NCBI RefSeq assembly: GCF_001700435.1
Contig: NZ_LYPC01000025.1
Location: forward strand, 38,191-102,190
Source: Paenibacillus pectinilyticus
GTDB lineage: Bacteria; Bacillota; Bacilli; Paenibacillales; NBRC-103111
Direction: 5' to 3'
DNA length: 64,000 nt
How positions within the stretch are numbered: position 1 is the first letter of the stretch; each line of letters opens with the position of its first letter. This document shows positions 8,292 to 17,186 of the stretch, piece after piece. The translations under genes and the position numbers were made by a program. Under the pieces are notes generated by a model. The model did not search any database and was not told where the DNA came from. It saw only the letters and a program-made list of their open reading frames with translations.

Positions 8292-9889
8292 TGAGAGAGG
8301 TCACTTGCTTAGTCGTGGATGATGAGCCGCCGATGGTACAGCGGTTGGTCACTTATTTCGAGCGATGGGGAGAGCGGCGGTTGCCTTTTCGACTCGTTGG
8401 TCAAGCCTATTCCGGCGTTGAAGCGTTGGAAAAAGCGGCAGAACTGCGTCCGGATCTCATTCTTACGGATATTGTGATGCCAGGAATGGACGGGATCGAG
8501 CTGATCCGTCAGCTCCGCGAACGTCTGCCGGGCGTGGAGGTTATCATTTTAAGCGCCTACTCCGACTTTGCTTATGCCAAACAAGCGATCGCCATGGGCG
8601 TGTTTGAGTACTTGGTCAAGGTCCCTTTGCGCGAAGAAGATGTTCGCACAGCCTTGTCCAAAGCACGAGACAATGTGATGGCTCGTGAGGAAAAGGAGCG
8701 GCGTCTCCAGAGTCTGAGCGGTTCGGTGAAGGAGAATTCCTATCGACTTCGTAAGCATCTCCTCGAGGAGATGCTGCGCGGCGAAGTGTCGGAATCTATT
8801 ATGGAGCGCAGAAGTGCGGAACTGGTGCCGGGCTTTGAGCCGCGTCAGTATGGTTGTTTTGCGGTGCGATTCGATAATTATGAGGTATTCTGCGCGGAGT
8901 ATTCGCCAGGTGATCGCAACATGCTCAAGTACGGCATGCTGAATATTATTGAGGAAGTGCTGACGGAGAGCGGTGGTTGCTTCGCTTGTGAGCTACAGCC
9001 TAACGTCATCGTAGCCTTTGCTACGATTCGAGCGGGCAGCGAACAGTCGTTCGATCGCATCTGTTATGAGCTAGGGGAGCGTATTCACGATGCCATCAAG
9101 ACGTATTTACGGATATCCGTTTCAGTTGGAGTGAGCCGGATGTACAGCGGTTGGAGGCATGCGTCAGCGGCATATGAGGAATCGGGCGGTGCAATCGTTG
9201 ACACGTTCTATGCCAGCTTTGGCACGGTGGTTACACCAAACCGCAGGTTAAGTTACAGCGAGAGTGACTGGCGTGAATTTGTGGAGCGTTTTGAAGAAAC
9301 ACTCGATCGTACAAATACGAAGTCGGGAGGCGAAGCGCTCGCGCCATTGCTTCATTTGCTGCACAGTCATCGGATTAATCCCAGTAAGTTACTGAGTTAT
9401 GTGGAAAGTTGGTGCGCGCGGCTTCGGCAGCGGCTGCTGCCAACGGAACATGCTGATGTAGCCGCAGCGGGGATATTTACGGATTGTACGCATTTGCATC
9501 AGCTGGTGGAACGGCTGCGCTTAGCGTGGGAAAGGCTTCACGCACAGGCCGAAGGGAGTGGTCTCCGCGCTGAAATGGTTAAGGCCATGCGATTCGTTGA
9601 CGATCATCTGAAGGAGTCGATCTCACTCGGCATTGTGGCGGAGCATATTCATTTGAATCCGTCCTATGTGAGCGAGCTTTTCAAAAAAGAACTTGGCATC
9701 AATTTCACCGACTACGTCTCGAAGCGAAGAATTGAGCGGGCCATCGAGCTGTTGCGCAGGAGAGACTACTCCAATTTAGAGCTGGCCGAGGCGGTAGGCG
9801 TTCATAATGAGAAGTATTTCTGTACGTTGTTCAAAAAAATAACCGGGACCTCCCCGCAGAAGTTCGTTGCAGCAAGCGGGAGGGACTGA
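8291..9889 (+). CDS. Response regulator with AraC-type DNA-binding domain, YesN family
   Basis: This 532-residue protein has an N-terminal receiver domain with acidic residues D10/D11, phosphoacceptor D60 in ILTDIVMPGMDG, and the conserved Lys in VKVPLREEDV. The usual family form of that last motif is LKP; here it is VKV, a modest deviation. A middle region of about 280 residues is typical of YesN-like regulators. The C-terminal AraC/XylS double helix-turn-helix (about 430-528) includes HLNPSYVSELFKKELGINFT and the second helix pair ending KKITGTSPQKF. It probably activates the importer and glycosidase genes around it. The start overlaps the kinase stop by one base. Confidence 0.95.
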   Translation: MREVTCLVVDDEPPMVQRLVTYFERWGERRLPFRLVGQAYSGVEALEKAAELRPDLILTDIVMPGMDGIELIRQLRERLPGVEVIILSAYSDFAYAKQAIAMGVFEYLVKVPLREEDVRTALSKARDNVMAREEKERRLQSLSGSVKENSYRLRKHLLEEMLRGEVSESIMERRSAELVPGFEPRQYGCFAVRFDNYEVFCAEYSPGDRNMLKYGMLNIIEEVLTESGGCFACELQPNVIVAFATIRAGSEQSFDRICYELGERIHDAIKTYLRISVSVGVSRMYSGWRHASAAYEESGGAIVDTFYASFGTVVTPNRRLSYSESDWREFVERFEETLDRTNTKSGGEALAPLLHLLHSHRINPSKLLSYVESWCARLRQRLLPTEHADVAAAGIFTDCTHLHQLVERLRLAWERLHAQAEGSGLRAEMVKAMRFVDDHLKESISLGIVAEHIHLNPSYVSELFKKELGINFTDYVSKRRIERAIELLRRRDYSNLELAEAVGVHNEKYFCTLFKKITGTSPQKFVAASGRD

Positions 9890-9906
9890 CTAGGAGCGAT
9901 CCGATT

Positions 9907-12900
9907 GTGAAAGCGAAGCATGTGCAAAGTGAATTCGAGCCGTCGATATTTCAGAATCCGCCTGCCACTTATCGCAGCCTGCCCTTCTGGTCTTGGAATG
10001 ATAAGTTGGAACCGGATGAGCTGCGTCGGCAGATCGGTGAGATGAAGCGAGCAGGGTTAGGCGGCTTCTTTATGCATACGCGGCAGGGGTTGGGCACGCC
10101 TTATATGGGTGAGGAGTTTCTGGATGCCGTCGAAATATCCGCGGAAGAAGCCAAAGCCCAAGGGTTGGAAGCGTGGTGCTACGATGAGAATGGCTGGCCC
10201 AGTGGAACGGCAAATGGCGTTGTTCCTGCATTAGGGGCCAACTATCAGCAGAAGTCACTGGAAGGCGTTAAGGTTACGCGTCAAGATGATGCGGAGCAGC
10301 AGATCGACGTATACAGGCAGGATCCTGACTTTATGTGTATGCTTGTGCGCGGAGCGGGAGAGAGCCAGTGGCGGGTGCAAGAGGATTCTCAGGCGTTAGC
10401 AGGGGAGTCGTCTCTTCTAGCGTGGGATGAAGGCATCGCTGTGATGTGCCGCGTGAATCCCTACTATATCGATATCCTTTCTGCCAAAGCGATGGAGGCC
10501 TTCTTACAGGCGTGCCACGAGGTTTACTTCGACCGTATGGGTGAGAGCTTTGGTGCTAAGGGGATTCCGGGGATTTTCACAGATGAATTTAAGTTTTCAG
10601 GGATCCCTTGGTCCGTTGATTTGGACATCGCCTATAGGGAGCGCTATGGGGATACGTTGTTGAATGCACTGGGTTGGCTGCTGACGGAGGTAGAGGAAGG
10701 GACACCAAGCGAAGTATTGGATGCAGCTTATCTTGCTCGCTACCGTTATTGGCACCTCGCGAGCGAAAAATTTCAGGCATCTGTCCGCCTCGTCGCGGAC
10801 TGGTGTGAGACGCATAATTGGCAGCTTACAGGCCACTTCATGGGGGAAGATACCCTCGCGGAGCAGATGCAGTATACAGCTGGGGTCATGCCGCTATATG
10901 AGCGGATGCATATGCCGGGCATTGATATGTTAGGACGGACGCCGCGTAGTGTACTGCTGCCCAAGCAGGCCGCCTCGGTAGCGCGGCAGTTAGGAAAGCC
11001 TTTCGTCATCACAGAAACCTTCGGTTGCTGTGGCTGGAATCTGAGCTTTCGCGAGATGAAAAGGATCGCCGAATGGCAGTTTGTCCTAGGCGTGAATCGG
11101 CTATGCCCGCATCTGCAATCGTATTCGATTCGCGGAGTTCGCAAGCGGGATTATCCGCCGTCTCTGTATGTGCAGCAGCCTTGGTGGGATGTATATCGTC
11201 AGTTTAACGATTACTTTGGCAGGCTCACTTATTTATTGACCTTGGGCAAGGCTGTGCCAGGGATTCTTGTGCTGCACCCGATTCGCACAGCTTGGCTTCA
11301 GCATGGGGCTAAGAAGGAAGCTGTGGAGCATCTACAGGACCGGATGGACGAGTTGGCTTCCGTGTTGTTGGGGCTTCAGCGTGACTTTGACTACGGGGAT
11401 GAAGGGTTGATGGGGAAGTACGGCGACACAAGAGATGGCCTGCTGCTTGTGGGATCGCAGGAGTACGATACGATCATCATTAGTGACTCGCTCACGCTAG
11501 AAGCTTCTACTTTTGAATTGTTGAAGCAATTCACAGCAGCTGGCGGGAAGGTCATTCTGGCGGGGGAAATGCCTCGTTACTTATCAGGTGAGCGATGTGA
11601 CGAGCTGACAGCTTGGTTTTCGAGTGACGAAGCGGTTCGAATAACCGAAAGCAGCCGCATAGGCGAACATGTGCAGGTGCGCAGAGATTGGGTATCATCG
11701 GTCGAAGGCGCATCATCAGATGCCATACGTAAGCTTTATGTACAGGAACGCCGGTTGCCAGGTATGACGATGCTCTTCGCTGTACACACAGGCGATGCTG
11801 AGTCCATAGCGTTGCAGATTCATAAGGAAGACAACAGAAGGTGGCTTGAACTCGATTTGGAAAATGGGACAATAGGCGAAGTCGATGCGCGTCTACCAAT
11901 AAAGCTGAGCCCGGGTGACTCGAAGCTCTTCATGGTTGTGGACAGCGAGGAAGGCATCGCTGAACTGGATCTATGGAGTGCTGGTGCTTCACGCCAGCAG
12001 CCTTCACAGCCGACCGTTGAGAACTTATTCTCAACGGCAACGGCGCCGCAAGAGACTATCAACATCGACGCACCGTGGGACTATCAGCTATCCGCACCTA
12101 ACGCCTTAACGCTGGACTATGCCTCTTTTCGTATCGACGATGGTGATTGGTCTGTTCCAACCTACGTGTTGAATATTCAAGAGCATTGCATCGCCATGCA
12201 GCGACCTGTTCATATCGAGCTGGAGTTCACGTTCGAGATAGATGCCGAGCTGATGCTGCATACCGATCGTTCGCTGTGGAAGATAGCTGTGGAGCGGCCC
12301 GAGCAGTGGGAACTTCGGGTGAATGGTCAACTCGTCCGAGCAGAGGAAGCGGACGGTTGGTACGGAGGGGATCGGAGCTTTCCGATGCTGCCCATCGGAG
12401 AATATATTCAGGCGGGGCAGAATCGCGTCCGCATGTCCGGTCACTTTTACTGCAATGAAGAGGTCTATAGGTTCTTCGGTGTGGCAGGGGCTAATTTAGC
12501 TCCGATTCGGAATAAGCTCTTCTTCGATGTTGAGATTGAAAGCATCTACGTGCTGGGCCCATTTGCCGTGAAGCCGCAGGGGGGCTGGGAGCATACGGAG
12601 CGGGACGCGCTATGGACGGAAGGTCCATTCACCCTGACAACACTGCCAGAGCAGCTCCAGCTGGCGGACACCACGAAGCAAGGTCTGGTCTTCTATGGTG
12701 GTGCAATTGCCGCGGAGCAAACCATGACCTTATCCGAGCAAGTACTACTAAGCCTACGCGATGCGCGAAGCAGGCTCGTTCTCCAGTGGGACGCCATGCG
12801 CTGCCCGGCAATGAACATATCGATAAATGGCGGCTCCGCCAAGACGATTCTCTGGGGTACACAGCAACTGGATATCACGGATGAAATCGAAGGAGAGCAG

Positions 12901-13110
12901 CTCCTGCTTCAGATCGAGTTGTTGACCAGTGGTCGAAATACATTTGGCCCCCATCATCATCTCAAAGGTGAAGTAACGTTTGTTGGACCTACAAGTTTCA
13001 CCGATAAAATTGGCTGGGTCGATGCTGGCGCCGATAAGATTTGGACCGATCGCTACTGTTTCGTTATCTTCGGGTTATTAGGTGTGCAATTGCTGCTCAT
13101 TCCATCGTAG
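9907..13110 (+). CDS. Large cytoplasmic glycosidase resembling GH106 alpha-L-rhamnosidases
   Basis: This 1067-residue protein opens with SLPFWSWNDKLEPDELRRQI, followed by MKRAGLGGFFMHTRQGL and CYDENGWPSG, the hallmark N-terminal blocks of the GH106-like superfamily. The region up to about residue 600 should be the barrel plus a glutamine-amidotransferase-like domain. The C-terminal part contains a galactose-binding-like beta-sandwich (about 760-860, WELRVNGQLV). No signal peptide is visible, so it would act on imported material. The start is GTG with AGGAG ten bases upstream, 18 bases after the regulator gene, so it probably belongs to the same transcript. Whether it removes rhamnose cannot be told: this superfamily contains many untested members. 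Confidence 0.75.
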   Translation: MKAKHVQSEFEPSIFQNPPATYRSLPFWSWNDKLEPDELRRQIGEMKRAGLGGFFMHTRQGLGTPYMGEEFLDAVEISAEEAKAQGLEAWCYDENGWPSGTANGVVPALGANYQQKSLEGVKVTRQDDAEQQIDVYRQDPDFMCMLVRGAGESQWRVQEDSQALAGESSLLAWDEGIAVMCRVNPYYIDILSAKAMEAFLQACHEVYFDRMGESFGAKGIPGIFTDEFKFSGIPWSVDLDIAYRERYGDTLLNALGWLLTEVEEGTPSEVLDAAYLARYRYWHLASEKFQASVRLVADWCETHNWQLTGHFMGEDTLAEQMQYTAGVMPLYERMHMPGIDMLGRTPRSVLLPKQAASVARQLGKPFVITETFGCCGWNLSFREMKRIAEWQFVLGVNRLCPHLQSYSIRGVRKRDYPPSLYVQQPWWDVYRQFNDYFGRLTYLLTLGKAVPGILVLHPIRTAWLQHGAKKEAVEHLQDRMDELASVLLGLQRDFDYGDEGLMGKYGDTRDGLLLVGSQEYDTIIISDSLTLEASTFELLKQFTAAGGKVILAGEMPRYLSGERCDELTAWFSSDEAVRITESSRIGEHVQVRRDWVSSVEGASSDAIRKLYVQERRLPGMTMLFAVHTGDAESIALQIHKEDNRRWLELDLENGTIGEVDARLPIKLSPGDSKLFMVVDSEEGIAELDLWSAGASRQQPSQPTVENLFSTATAPQETINIDAPWDYQLSAPNALTLDYASFRIDDGDWSVPTYVLNIQEHCIAMQRPVHIELEFTFEIDAELMLHTDRSLWKIAVERPEQWELRVNGQLVRAEEADGWYGGDRSFPMLPIGEYIQAGQNRVRMSGHFYCNEEVYRFFGVAGANLAPIRNKLFFDVEIESIYVLGPFAVKPQGGWEHTERDALWTEGPFTLTTLPEQLQLADTTKQGLVFYGGAIAAEQTMTLSEQVLLSLRDARSRLVLQWDAMRCPAMNISINGGSAKTILWGTQQLDITDEIEGEQLLLQIELLTSGRNTFGPHHHLKGEVTFVGPTSFTDKIGWVDAGADKIWTDRYCFVIFGLLGVQLLLIPS

Positions 13111-13161
13111 TAAAGTATCCACATGCCACTACCAATTTTCATCATCATGGCCTCATTCAAG

Positions 13162-13214
13162 CCCCTCGTTACAGCCTATTCTCACATCGAGAGTAAGGCT
13201 TTCGAGGGTTTTTT
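13162..13214 (+). terminator. Terminator closing the carbohydrate locus
   Basis: Outer arms CCCTCG (13163-13168) and CGAGGG (13203-13208) plus inner arms AGCCT and AGGCT form an interrupted stem, followed by six Ts. It isolates the carbohydrate locus from the core genes that start with upp. Confidence 0.85.
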
Positions 13215-13285
13215 GCTATAATTTGATGTCCCATCGCAAACAGTGCATATTGTTGGGTTCTACAGCAGATAAGTTGGATAACATA

Positions 13286-13294
13286 TGATATAAT
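13286..13294 (+). promoter_or_regulatory. Extended -10 promoter candidate for upp
   Basis: TGATATAAT contains a perfect TATAAT (13289-13294) with the TGn extension that compensates for the absence of a clear -35 box. It lies about 110 bases before the upp start and after the preceding terminator. Confidence 0.55.
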
Positions 13295-13404
13295 AGACAA
13301 GGTTTGCCTGACCCCCTGCCTGTAGATTGCTCGAAACAGGTCGAAATAGGGTTGAGAAGAACGAATCTTGCCATCGGCTACCATGCTTATATTAGGAGGA
13401 ACAC

Positions 13405-14034
13405 ATGGGTAAAGTACATATTTGCGATCATCCGCTTATTCAACATAAGCTTACCTATATTCGGGATGAGAATACGACAACGAAGGATTTCAGAGCGCTT
13501 GTCGATGAAGTTGCTACATTAATGGTTTATGAAATTACACGAGATCTGCCACTAGAGCACGTACAAGTCAAAACCCCCGTAACAACGGCAGATTGCCAAG
13601 TCATCTCGGGCAGAATGTTGGGGCTTATCCCTATTTTGCGTGCTGGTTTGGGCATGGTTGACGGCGTTCTAAAGCTGATGCCTGCTGCCAAAGTGGGACA
13701 CGTTGGTCTTTATCGTGACCCTGACACGCTTCAACCTGTGGAGTACTACGTGAAGCTGCCTACTGACGTCTTGGAGCGGGACTTGTTAGTCATCGACCCG
13801 ATGCTCGCGACTGGCGGATCCGCCAATGCAGCGATTGAAGTGCTGAAACGCAGAGGCTGCACGCGCATTAAGCTCATGTGTCTCATTGCTGCACCAGAAG
13901 GCGTCGCTTCCGTTCAAAAAGAGCATCCTGACGTCGATATTTACGTCGCTGCGGTTGATGATCATTTGAATGATCATGGTTACATTGTGCCAGGTCTCGG
14001 GGATGCGGGAGATCGTCTGTACGGTACGGATTAA
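13405..14034 (+). CDS. upp: Uracil phosphoribosyltransferase
   Basis: This 209-residue enzyme makes UMP from uracil and PRPP (pyrimidine salvage). The PRPP loop reads VIDPMLATGGSANAAIE and the uracil-binding C-terminus reads GYIVPGLGDAGDRLYGTD; both are full matches to the family, and the length is standard. AGGAGG precedes the ATG by a normal gap. In Bacillus-type genomes upp sits just upstream of the atp operon, usually after glyA; here the gene before it belongs to a carbohydrate locus. A separate promoter candidate lies about 110 bases upstream. Confidence 0.98.
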   Translation: MGKVHICDHPLIQHKLTYIRDENTTTKDFRALVDEVATLMVYEITRDLPLEHVQVKTPVTTADCQVISGRMLGLIPILRAGLGMVDGVLKLMPAAKVGHVGLYRDPDTLQPVEYYVKLPTDVLERDLLVIDPMLATGGSANAAIEVLKRRGCTRIKLMCLIAAPEGVASVQKEHPDVDIYVAAVDDHLNDHGYIVPGLGDAGDRLYGTD

Positions 14035-14048
14035 TATTTGAAAAAGAC

Positions 14049-14090
14049 TATGCTTACGAAGTCAGTTTTCCTACAGAAAACTTTAGAGGG
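14049..14090 (+). repeat. Intergenic hairpin element ahead of the epimerase gene (copy A)
   Basis: TGCTTACGAAGTCAG leads into a hairpin with arms GTTTTC (14065-14070) and GAAAAC (14076-14081), then TTTAGAGGG with the ribosome binding site. The same leading sequence and hairpin recur upstream of nuoI, and a variant occurs upstream of atpC. Confidence 0.7.
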
Positions 14091-14101
14091 AGAAGAAACC
14101 G

Positions 14102-15238
14102 ATGAAACGTCTTAAAGTGATTACGATCTTCGGAACAAGACCTGAAGCTATCAAAATGGCTCCGCTTATTCTCGAGCTGGAGAAGCACCCTGAGCAGATT
14201 GAGTCGCTGGTTTGTGTAACGGCGCAGCATCGTCAGATGCTGGACCAAGTGCTGGATATTTTCAAAATTACGCCTGACTTTGATCTTAACGTGATGAAAG
14301 ACCGCCAAACGTTGAACGAAATCACGATGCGCGTTCTGCAAGGTTTAGAGCCTGTATTCAAAGAGGCGAAGCCGGACCTGATTCTTGTTCACGGGGATAC
14401 GTTAACGACATTCCTTGCCAGCTATGCGGCATTCATGCAGCAGATCCAAGTAGGCCACGTGGAAGCGGGTCTTCGGACGTGGAACAAATTGTCCCCGTAT
14501 CCAGAGGAAATGAACCGTCAATTAACTGGCGTTATCGCGGATCTCCACTTTGCGCCAACCCAGCAATCGGCAGATAACCTGCGAAAAGAAAATAAATCCG
14601 AGTCACAAATTTATGTGACAGGCAATACGGCCATCGATGTGTTCAAGTACACCGTGCGGGAGAATTTCGAGCATCCCATTCTTGAATGGGCTGCAGGCCG
14701 CAAGCTGATCTTGATGACAGCGCATCGCCGGGAAGCACAAGGTGAACCGCATCGTCAAATTTTCCGTGCCGTGAAACGCATCGCTGATGAATTTGAAGAT
14801 ATTGCGATTGTTTACCCGGTGCATCCGAATCCGGTCGTTGTGGAGCCTGCCCATGAAATTCTTGGCAATCATCCGCGCATCAAGCTGATAGATCCGCTAG
14901 ACGTTTTCGAGCTCCATAACTTCTACCCGCATACGTATATGATTCTGACTGACTCTGGTGGCCTTCAAGAAGAGGCGCCAACCTTCGGAGTTCCAGCGCT
15001 TGTCCTACGTGACACAACGGAGCGTCCAGAAGGCATTCAAGCTGGTACGCTGGAGCTGGTTGGAACGGATGAAGAAGTGGTCTACGAGCGTGCTCGCGCC
15101 CTCCTGACAGATGCAGATTTATACAATAAAATGAGCCAAGCCGCCAACCCTTATGGGGATGGAAAAGCGTCCGAACGAATCGTTCAATCCATTCTCCACC
15201 ATTTCGGTAGGACTACTGAACGCCCGGAATCTTTCTAA
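14102..15238 (+). CDS. wecB: UDP-N-acetylglucosamine 2-epimerase (non-hydrolysing)
   Basis: This 378-residue cytoplasmic enzyme (also called MnaA) converts UDP-GlcNAc to UDP-ManNAc. Signature blocks are IFGTRPEAIKMAPL at the N-terminus, VHGDTLTTF, HVEAGLRTWNK, the MTAHRRE strand, and LTDSGGLQEEAPTFGVPALV followed by RDTTERPEG. The length is standard. UDP-ManNAc feeds secondary cell wall polymer or teichoic linkage units, the same pathway as the TagA- and TagO-type enzymes near position 51000. It follows upp by 67 bases that contain a hairpin element next to the ribosome binding site, and a terminator follows it. Confidence 0.96.
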   Translation: MKRLKVITIFGTRPEAIKMAPLILELEKHPEQIESLVCVTAQHRQMLDQVLDIFKITPDFDLNVMKDRQTLNEITMRVLQGLEPVFKEAKPDLILVHGDTLTTFLASYAAFMQQIQVGHVEAGLRTWNKLSPYPEEMNRQLTGVIADLHFAPTQQSADNLRKENKSESQIYVTGNTAIDVFKYTVRENFEHPILEWAAGRKLILMTAHRREAQGEPHRQIFRAVKRIADEFEDIAIVYPVHPNPVVVEPAHEILGNHPRIKLIDPLDVFELHNFYPHTYMILTDSGGLQEEAPTFGVPALVLRDTTERPEGIQAGTLELVGTDEEVVYERARALLTDADLYNKMSQAANPYGDGKASERIVQSILHHFGRTTERPESF

Positions 15239-15299
15239 CCGTGACAAAATCATGACAAACGCTACAGCGTACAGTTGGACTGTTCGGTTTGAAAACGCG

Positions 15300-15332
15300 C
15301 AAACCCTTGAGCCGCAAGGCTCCAAGGGGTTT
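15300..15332 (+). terminator. Terminator after the epimerase gene
   Basis: AACCCTTGaGCC and GGCtCCAAGGGGTT pair around a GCAA tetraloop and end in TTTT. It separates upp-wecB from the atp operon promoter. Confidence 0.85.
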
Positions 15333-15362
15333 TGTGAGATGTGACAAATGAAGTTCCGTCAA

Positions 15363-15392
15363 TTGACAAACCTTGCGTGGCTTCGTTACAAT
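15363..15392 (+). promoter_or_regulatory. Sigma-A promoter of the atp operon
   Basis: A perfect -35 TTGACA (15363-15368) is followed after 18 bases by TACAAT (15387-15392, 5 of 6 matches). It lies between the upstream terminator and the first atp gene and is the strongest promoter by sequence in this window. Confidence 0.85.
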
Positions 15393-15427
15393 GAATGAGG
15401 ATTCGTAGCAGATAAGCTGCGAGACAC

Positions 15428-15446
15428 GTTTTCCCATGTGGAAAAC
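15428..15446 (+). repeat. Hairpin just ahead of the atpZ ribosome binding site
   Basis: Perfect 7-bp arms GTTTTCC (15428-15434) and GGAAAAC (15440-15446) around CATGT, ending 4 bases before AGGAGG. The arms equal those of the hairpin upstream of nuoI, although the flanking sequence differs. Confidence 0.6.
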
Positions 15447-15461
15447 ACCCAGGAGGATGCG

Positions 15462-15683
15462 ATGAAACGGCCAAATTCCAATGATAATCCTTGGCGGGCA
15501 GTGGCGTTAACTAGTGCAATTGGCATAGATCTTGTCGTTTGTTTGGTCGCTGGATATTTCTTCGGCGAATGGCTAAGCAGCACACTAGGAGGCCAATTCT
15601 GGCTGTTAGGTGGATTTTTACTGGGGCTTGTAACCGGCATCATTAGCATTTACTTCATGATAAAGCAGTACGGAGGGCTATGA
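15462..15683 (+). CDS. atpZ: AtpZ/AtpI-type small membrane protein of the ATP synthase operon
   Basis: This 73-residue protein has two membrane helices, around residues 10-30 and 38-62, with the family pattern GYFFGEWLSSTLGG between them. AtpZ proteins sit at the head of atp operons. They have been proposed to aid Mg/Ca supply or Fo assembly, and their role is not settled. An in-frame GTG at 15438 would lengthen the protein, but AGGAGG at 15451-15456 fits the ATG at 15462. The stop codon overlaps the next gene. Confidence 0.8.
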   Translation: MKRPNSNDNPWRAVALTSAIGIDLVVCLVAGYFFGEWLSSTLGGQFWLLGGFLLGLVTGIISIYFMIKQYGGL

Positions 15684-16063
15684 TGGACGACTTTTCAGCC
15701 ACTCTGAAAACGGTTCAAAACGTATTTCTATTCTTTTTATCCTTTTGTTTGGCTGCATGGGCGCTTCTTGTCGATTACAGGATTTACATTGCAGGACTTA
15801 TGCTTGGCTCCGTTGCGAGTATGATCAGTGCAAGGTTTCTAGCCTGGAAGATTAACAAGTTGGCAGCAGCTGCGATAGAGCAGAGCGGGCGCAAGGTAAC
15901 CCTTGGCTTTCTGACTAGGGCAGCAATCGCTGGGTTCGTAGGTTTGGTTGCCGTTAGGTATCCCGAACATGTTGCAATAACCACAACGATTGTTGGATAC
16001 TTTTTTGCTCAATTGGCAACACTCGTACTGGGTATTCTTTCTATTAGGAAGTCTAAGAAGTAA
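15683..16063 (+). CDS. atpI: ATP synthase protein I
   Basis: This is a protein of about 126 residues with four hydrophobic segments, in the usual AtpI position before subunit a. AtpI assists c-ring assembly in some bacteria. Two adjacent ATGs exist at 15680 and 15683. GGAGGG (15672-15677) is only 2 bases from the first and 5 from the second, so the second is preferred. Either way the gene overlaps the atpZ stop. Confidence 0.85.
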   Translation: MDDFSATLKTVQNVFLFFLSFCLAAWALLVDYRIYIAGLMLGSVASMISARFLAWKINKLAAAAIEQSGRKVTLGFLTRAAIAGFVGLVAVRYPEHVAITTTIVGYFFAQLATLVLGILSIRKSKK

Positions 16064-16100
16064 TTCCACGATGTAACTTCAATGGATGAAAGGGGTGAAA

Positions 16101-16808
16101 ATGGAAAATATGGAACATAAGGTACCAGAGTTTGAGTGGTTAGGCTTTCATTTCGATGCATCCGCACTGATGATGATCGGGATTACCTCAGTTATCGTGC
16201 TTATTCTTGCAATCGCAGGAGCTAGCCGAGCATCCGTAACGAATCCTTCGAAATTGCAAAACTTCATGGAATGGACAATTGAGTTTGTAGAAGGCATTAT
16301 TGGGAGCACGATTGGTTCCAAACATGGCAAGGGATTCATCGCATTAGGTCTTACACTTATCATGTACATCTTTATCGGCAACATGCTCGGCCTTCCTTTC
16401 TCGATCGTGACGGAAGATCATGTATCTTGGTGGAAATCACCGACAGCTGATATCGCAGTAACAGGGGCGTTAACGGTTGTTGTTATCGTACTAAGTCACT
16501 TCTTAGGGATAACTCGCAACACGAAGCATTACTTCGCGCATTATTTTGAGTTCAAAGGGGCAATGTTGATCCTTCATTTAATTGAAGTCGTCTCCAAGCC
16601 GCTTACACTCGCTTTCCGTCTTTACGGTAACATTTACGCAGGTGAAATTATGATATCTGTCATTGTTGGAGCAGGTTGGTTTGGCGTAGCGCCTCTCTTC
16701 GTATGGCAGGGCTTCAGTGTGTTCGTAGGTGCGATTCAAGCCTTCGTATTCACGATGCTAACCATGGTTTATATCTCACAAACATTGATTCACGAAGAAA
16801 AGCATTAA
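16101..16808 (+). CDS. atpB: F1Fo ATP synthase subunit a
   Basis: This 235-residue membrane subunit forms the proton half-channels against the c-ring. The essential arginine lies in the conserved helix KPLTLAFRLYGNIYAGE. The family pattern GNMLGLPF is also present, and the C-terminus ends in ISQTLIHEEKH. In-frame ATG codons occur at 16086, 16101 and 16110. AGGGG at 16091-16095 selects 16101 (MENMEHKV). Confidence 0.97.
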   Translation: MENMEHKVPEFEWLGFHFDASALMMIGITSVIVLILAIAGASRASVTNPSKLQNFMEWTIEFVEGIIGSTIGSKHGKGFIALGLTLIMYIFIGNMLGLPFSIVTEDHVSWWKSPTADIAVTGALTVVVIVLSHFLGITRNTKHYFAHYFEFKGAMLILHLIEVVSKPLTLAFRLYGNIYAGEIMISVIVGAGWFGVAPLFVWQGFSVFVGAIQAFVFTMLTMVYISQTLIHEEKH

Positions 16809-16813
16809 GAGTA

Positions 16814-16833
16814 AGACTTACCTCGGGAAGTCT
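16814..16833 (+). repeat. Hairpin in the atpB-atpE gap
   Basis: Arms AGACTT (16814-16819) and AAGTCT (16828-16833) enclose ACCTCGGG. An A-rich, C-poor stretch follows up to the GGGAGG of atpE. An unstructured leader of this kind fits the high translation rate needed for the multicopy c subunit. Confidence 0.5.
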
Positions 16834-16886
16834 CGAGTCACTTATACAACAACAAAAACTTAAGAGTTTAAGGGAGGATTTTATCA

Positions 16887-17111
16887 ATGGGAGCAATAGC
16901 ATTAGTAGCAGCAGGTATCGTATTCGGTTTGGGAGCACTAGGTGCAGGTATTGGTAACGGTTTGATCGTAGGTCGTGCTTTGGAAGGTATTTCCCGTCAA
17001 CCAGAACTTCGTGGTACGCTTCAAACAACAATGTTTATCGGGGTAGGTCTAGTTGAGGCAATGCCGGTCGTTGCATTGGTTCTTGCGTTCATCTTTATGG
17101 GAAAAGCTTAA
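16887..17111 (+). CDS. atpE: F1Fo ATP synthase subunit c
   Basis: This 74-residue hairpin of two helices has the polar loop GRALEGISRQPELRG and the ion-binding carboxylate E57 in GLVEAMPVV. The first helix carries the glycine ladder GLGALGAGIGNG. The position after the glutamate is Ala, and the first helix lacks the Gln used in sodium-binding c-rings, so proton coupling is expected. GGGAGG lies upstream at a normal distance. Confidence 0.98.
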   Translation: MGAIALVAAGIVFGLGALGAGIGNGLIVGRALEGISRQPELRGTLQTTMFIGVGLVEAMPVVALVLAFIFMGKA

Positions 17112-17186
17112 GAAACCGTTTGGCGGGGATGGCATTAGCTACCACGCCTTCGTTTTGCCCATGTTATCAGAAGGGAGTGACGTTAC

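Noticed and set aside
13295..13404. Riboswitch or attenuator in the upp leader
   Set aside because: Only short, weak pairings are visible and there is no terminator/anti-terminator pair.
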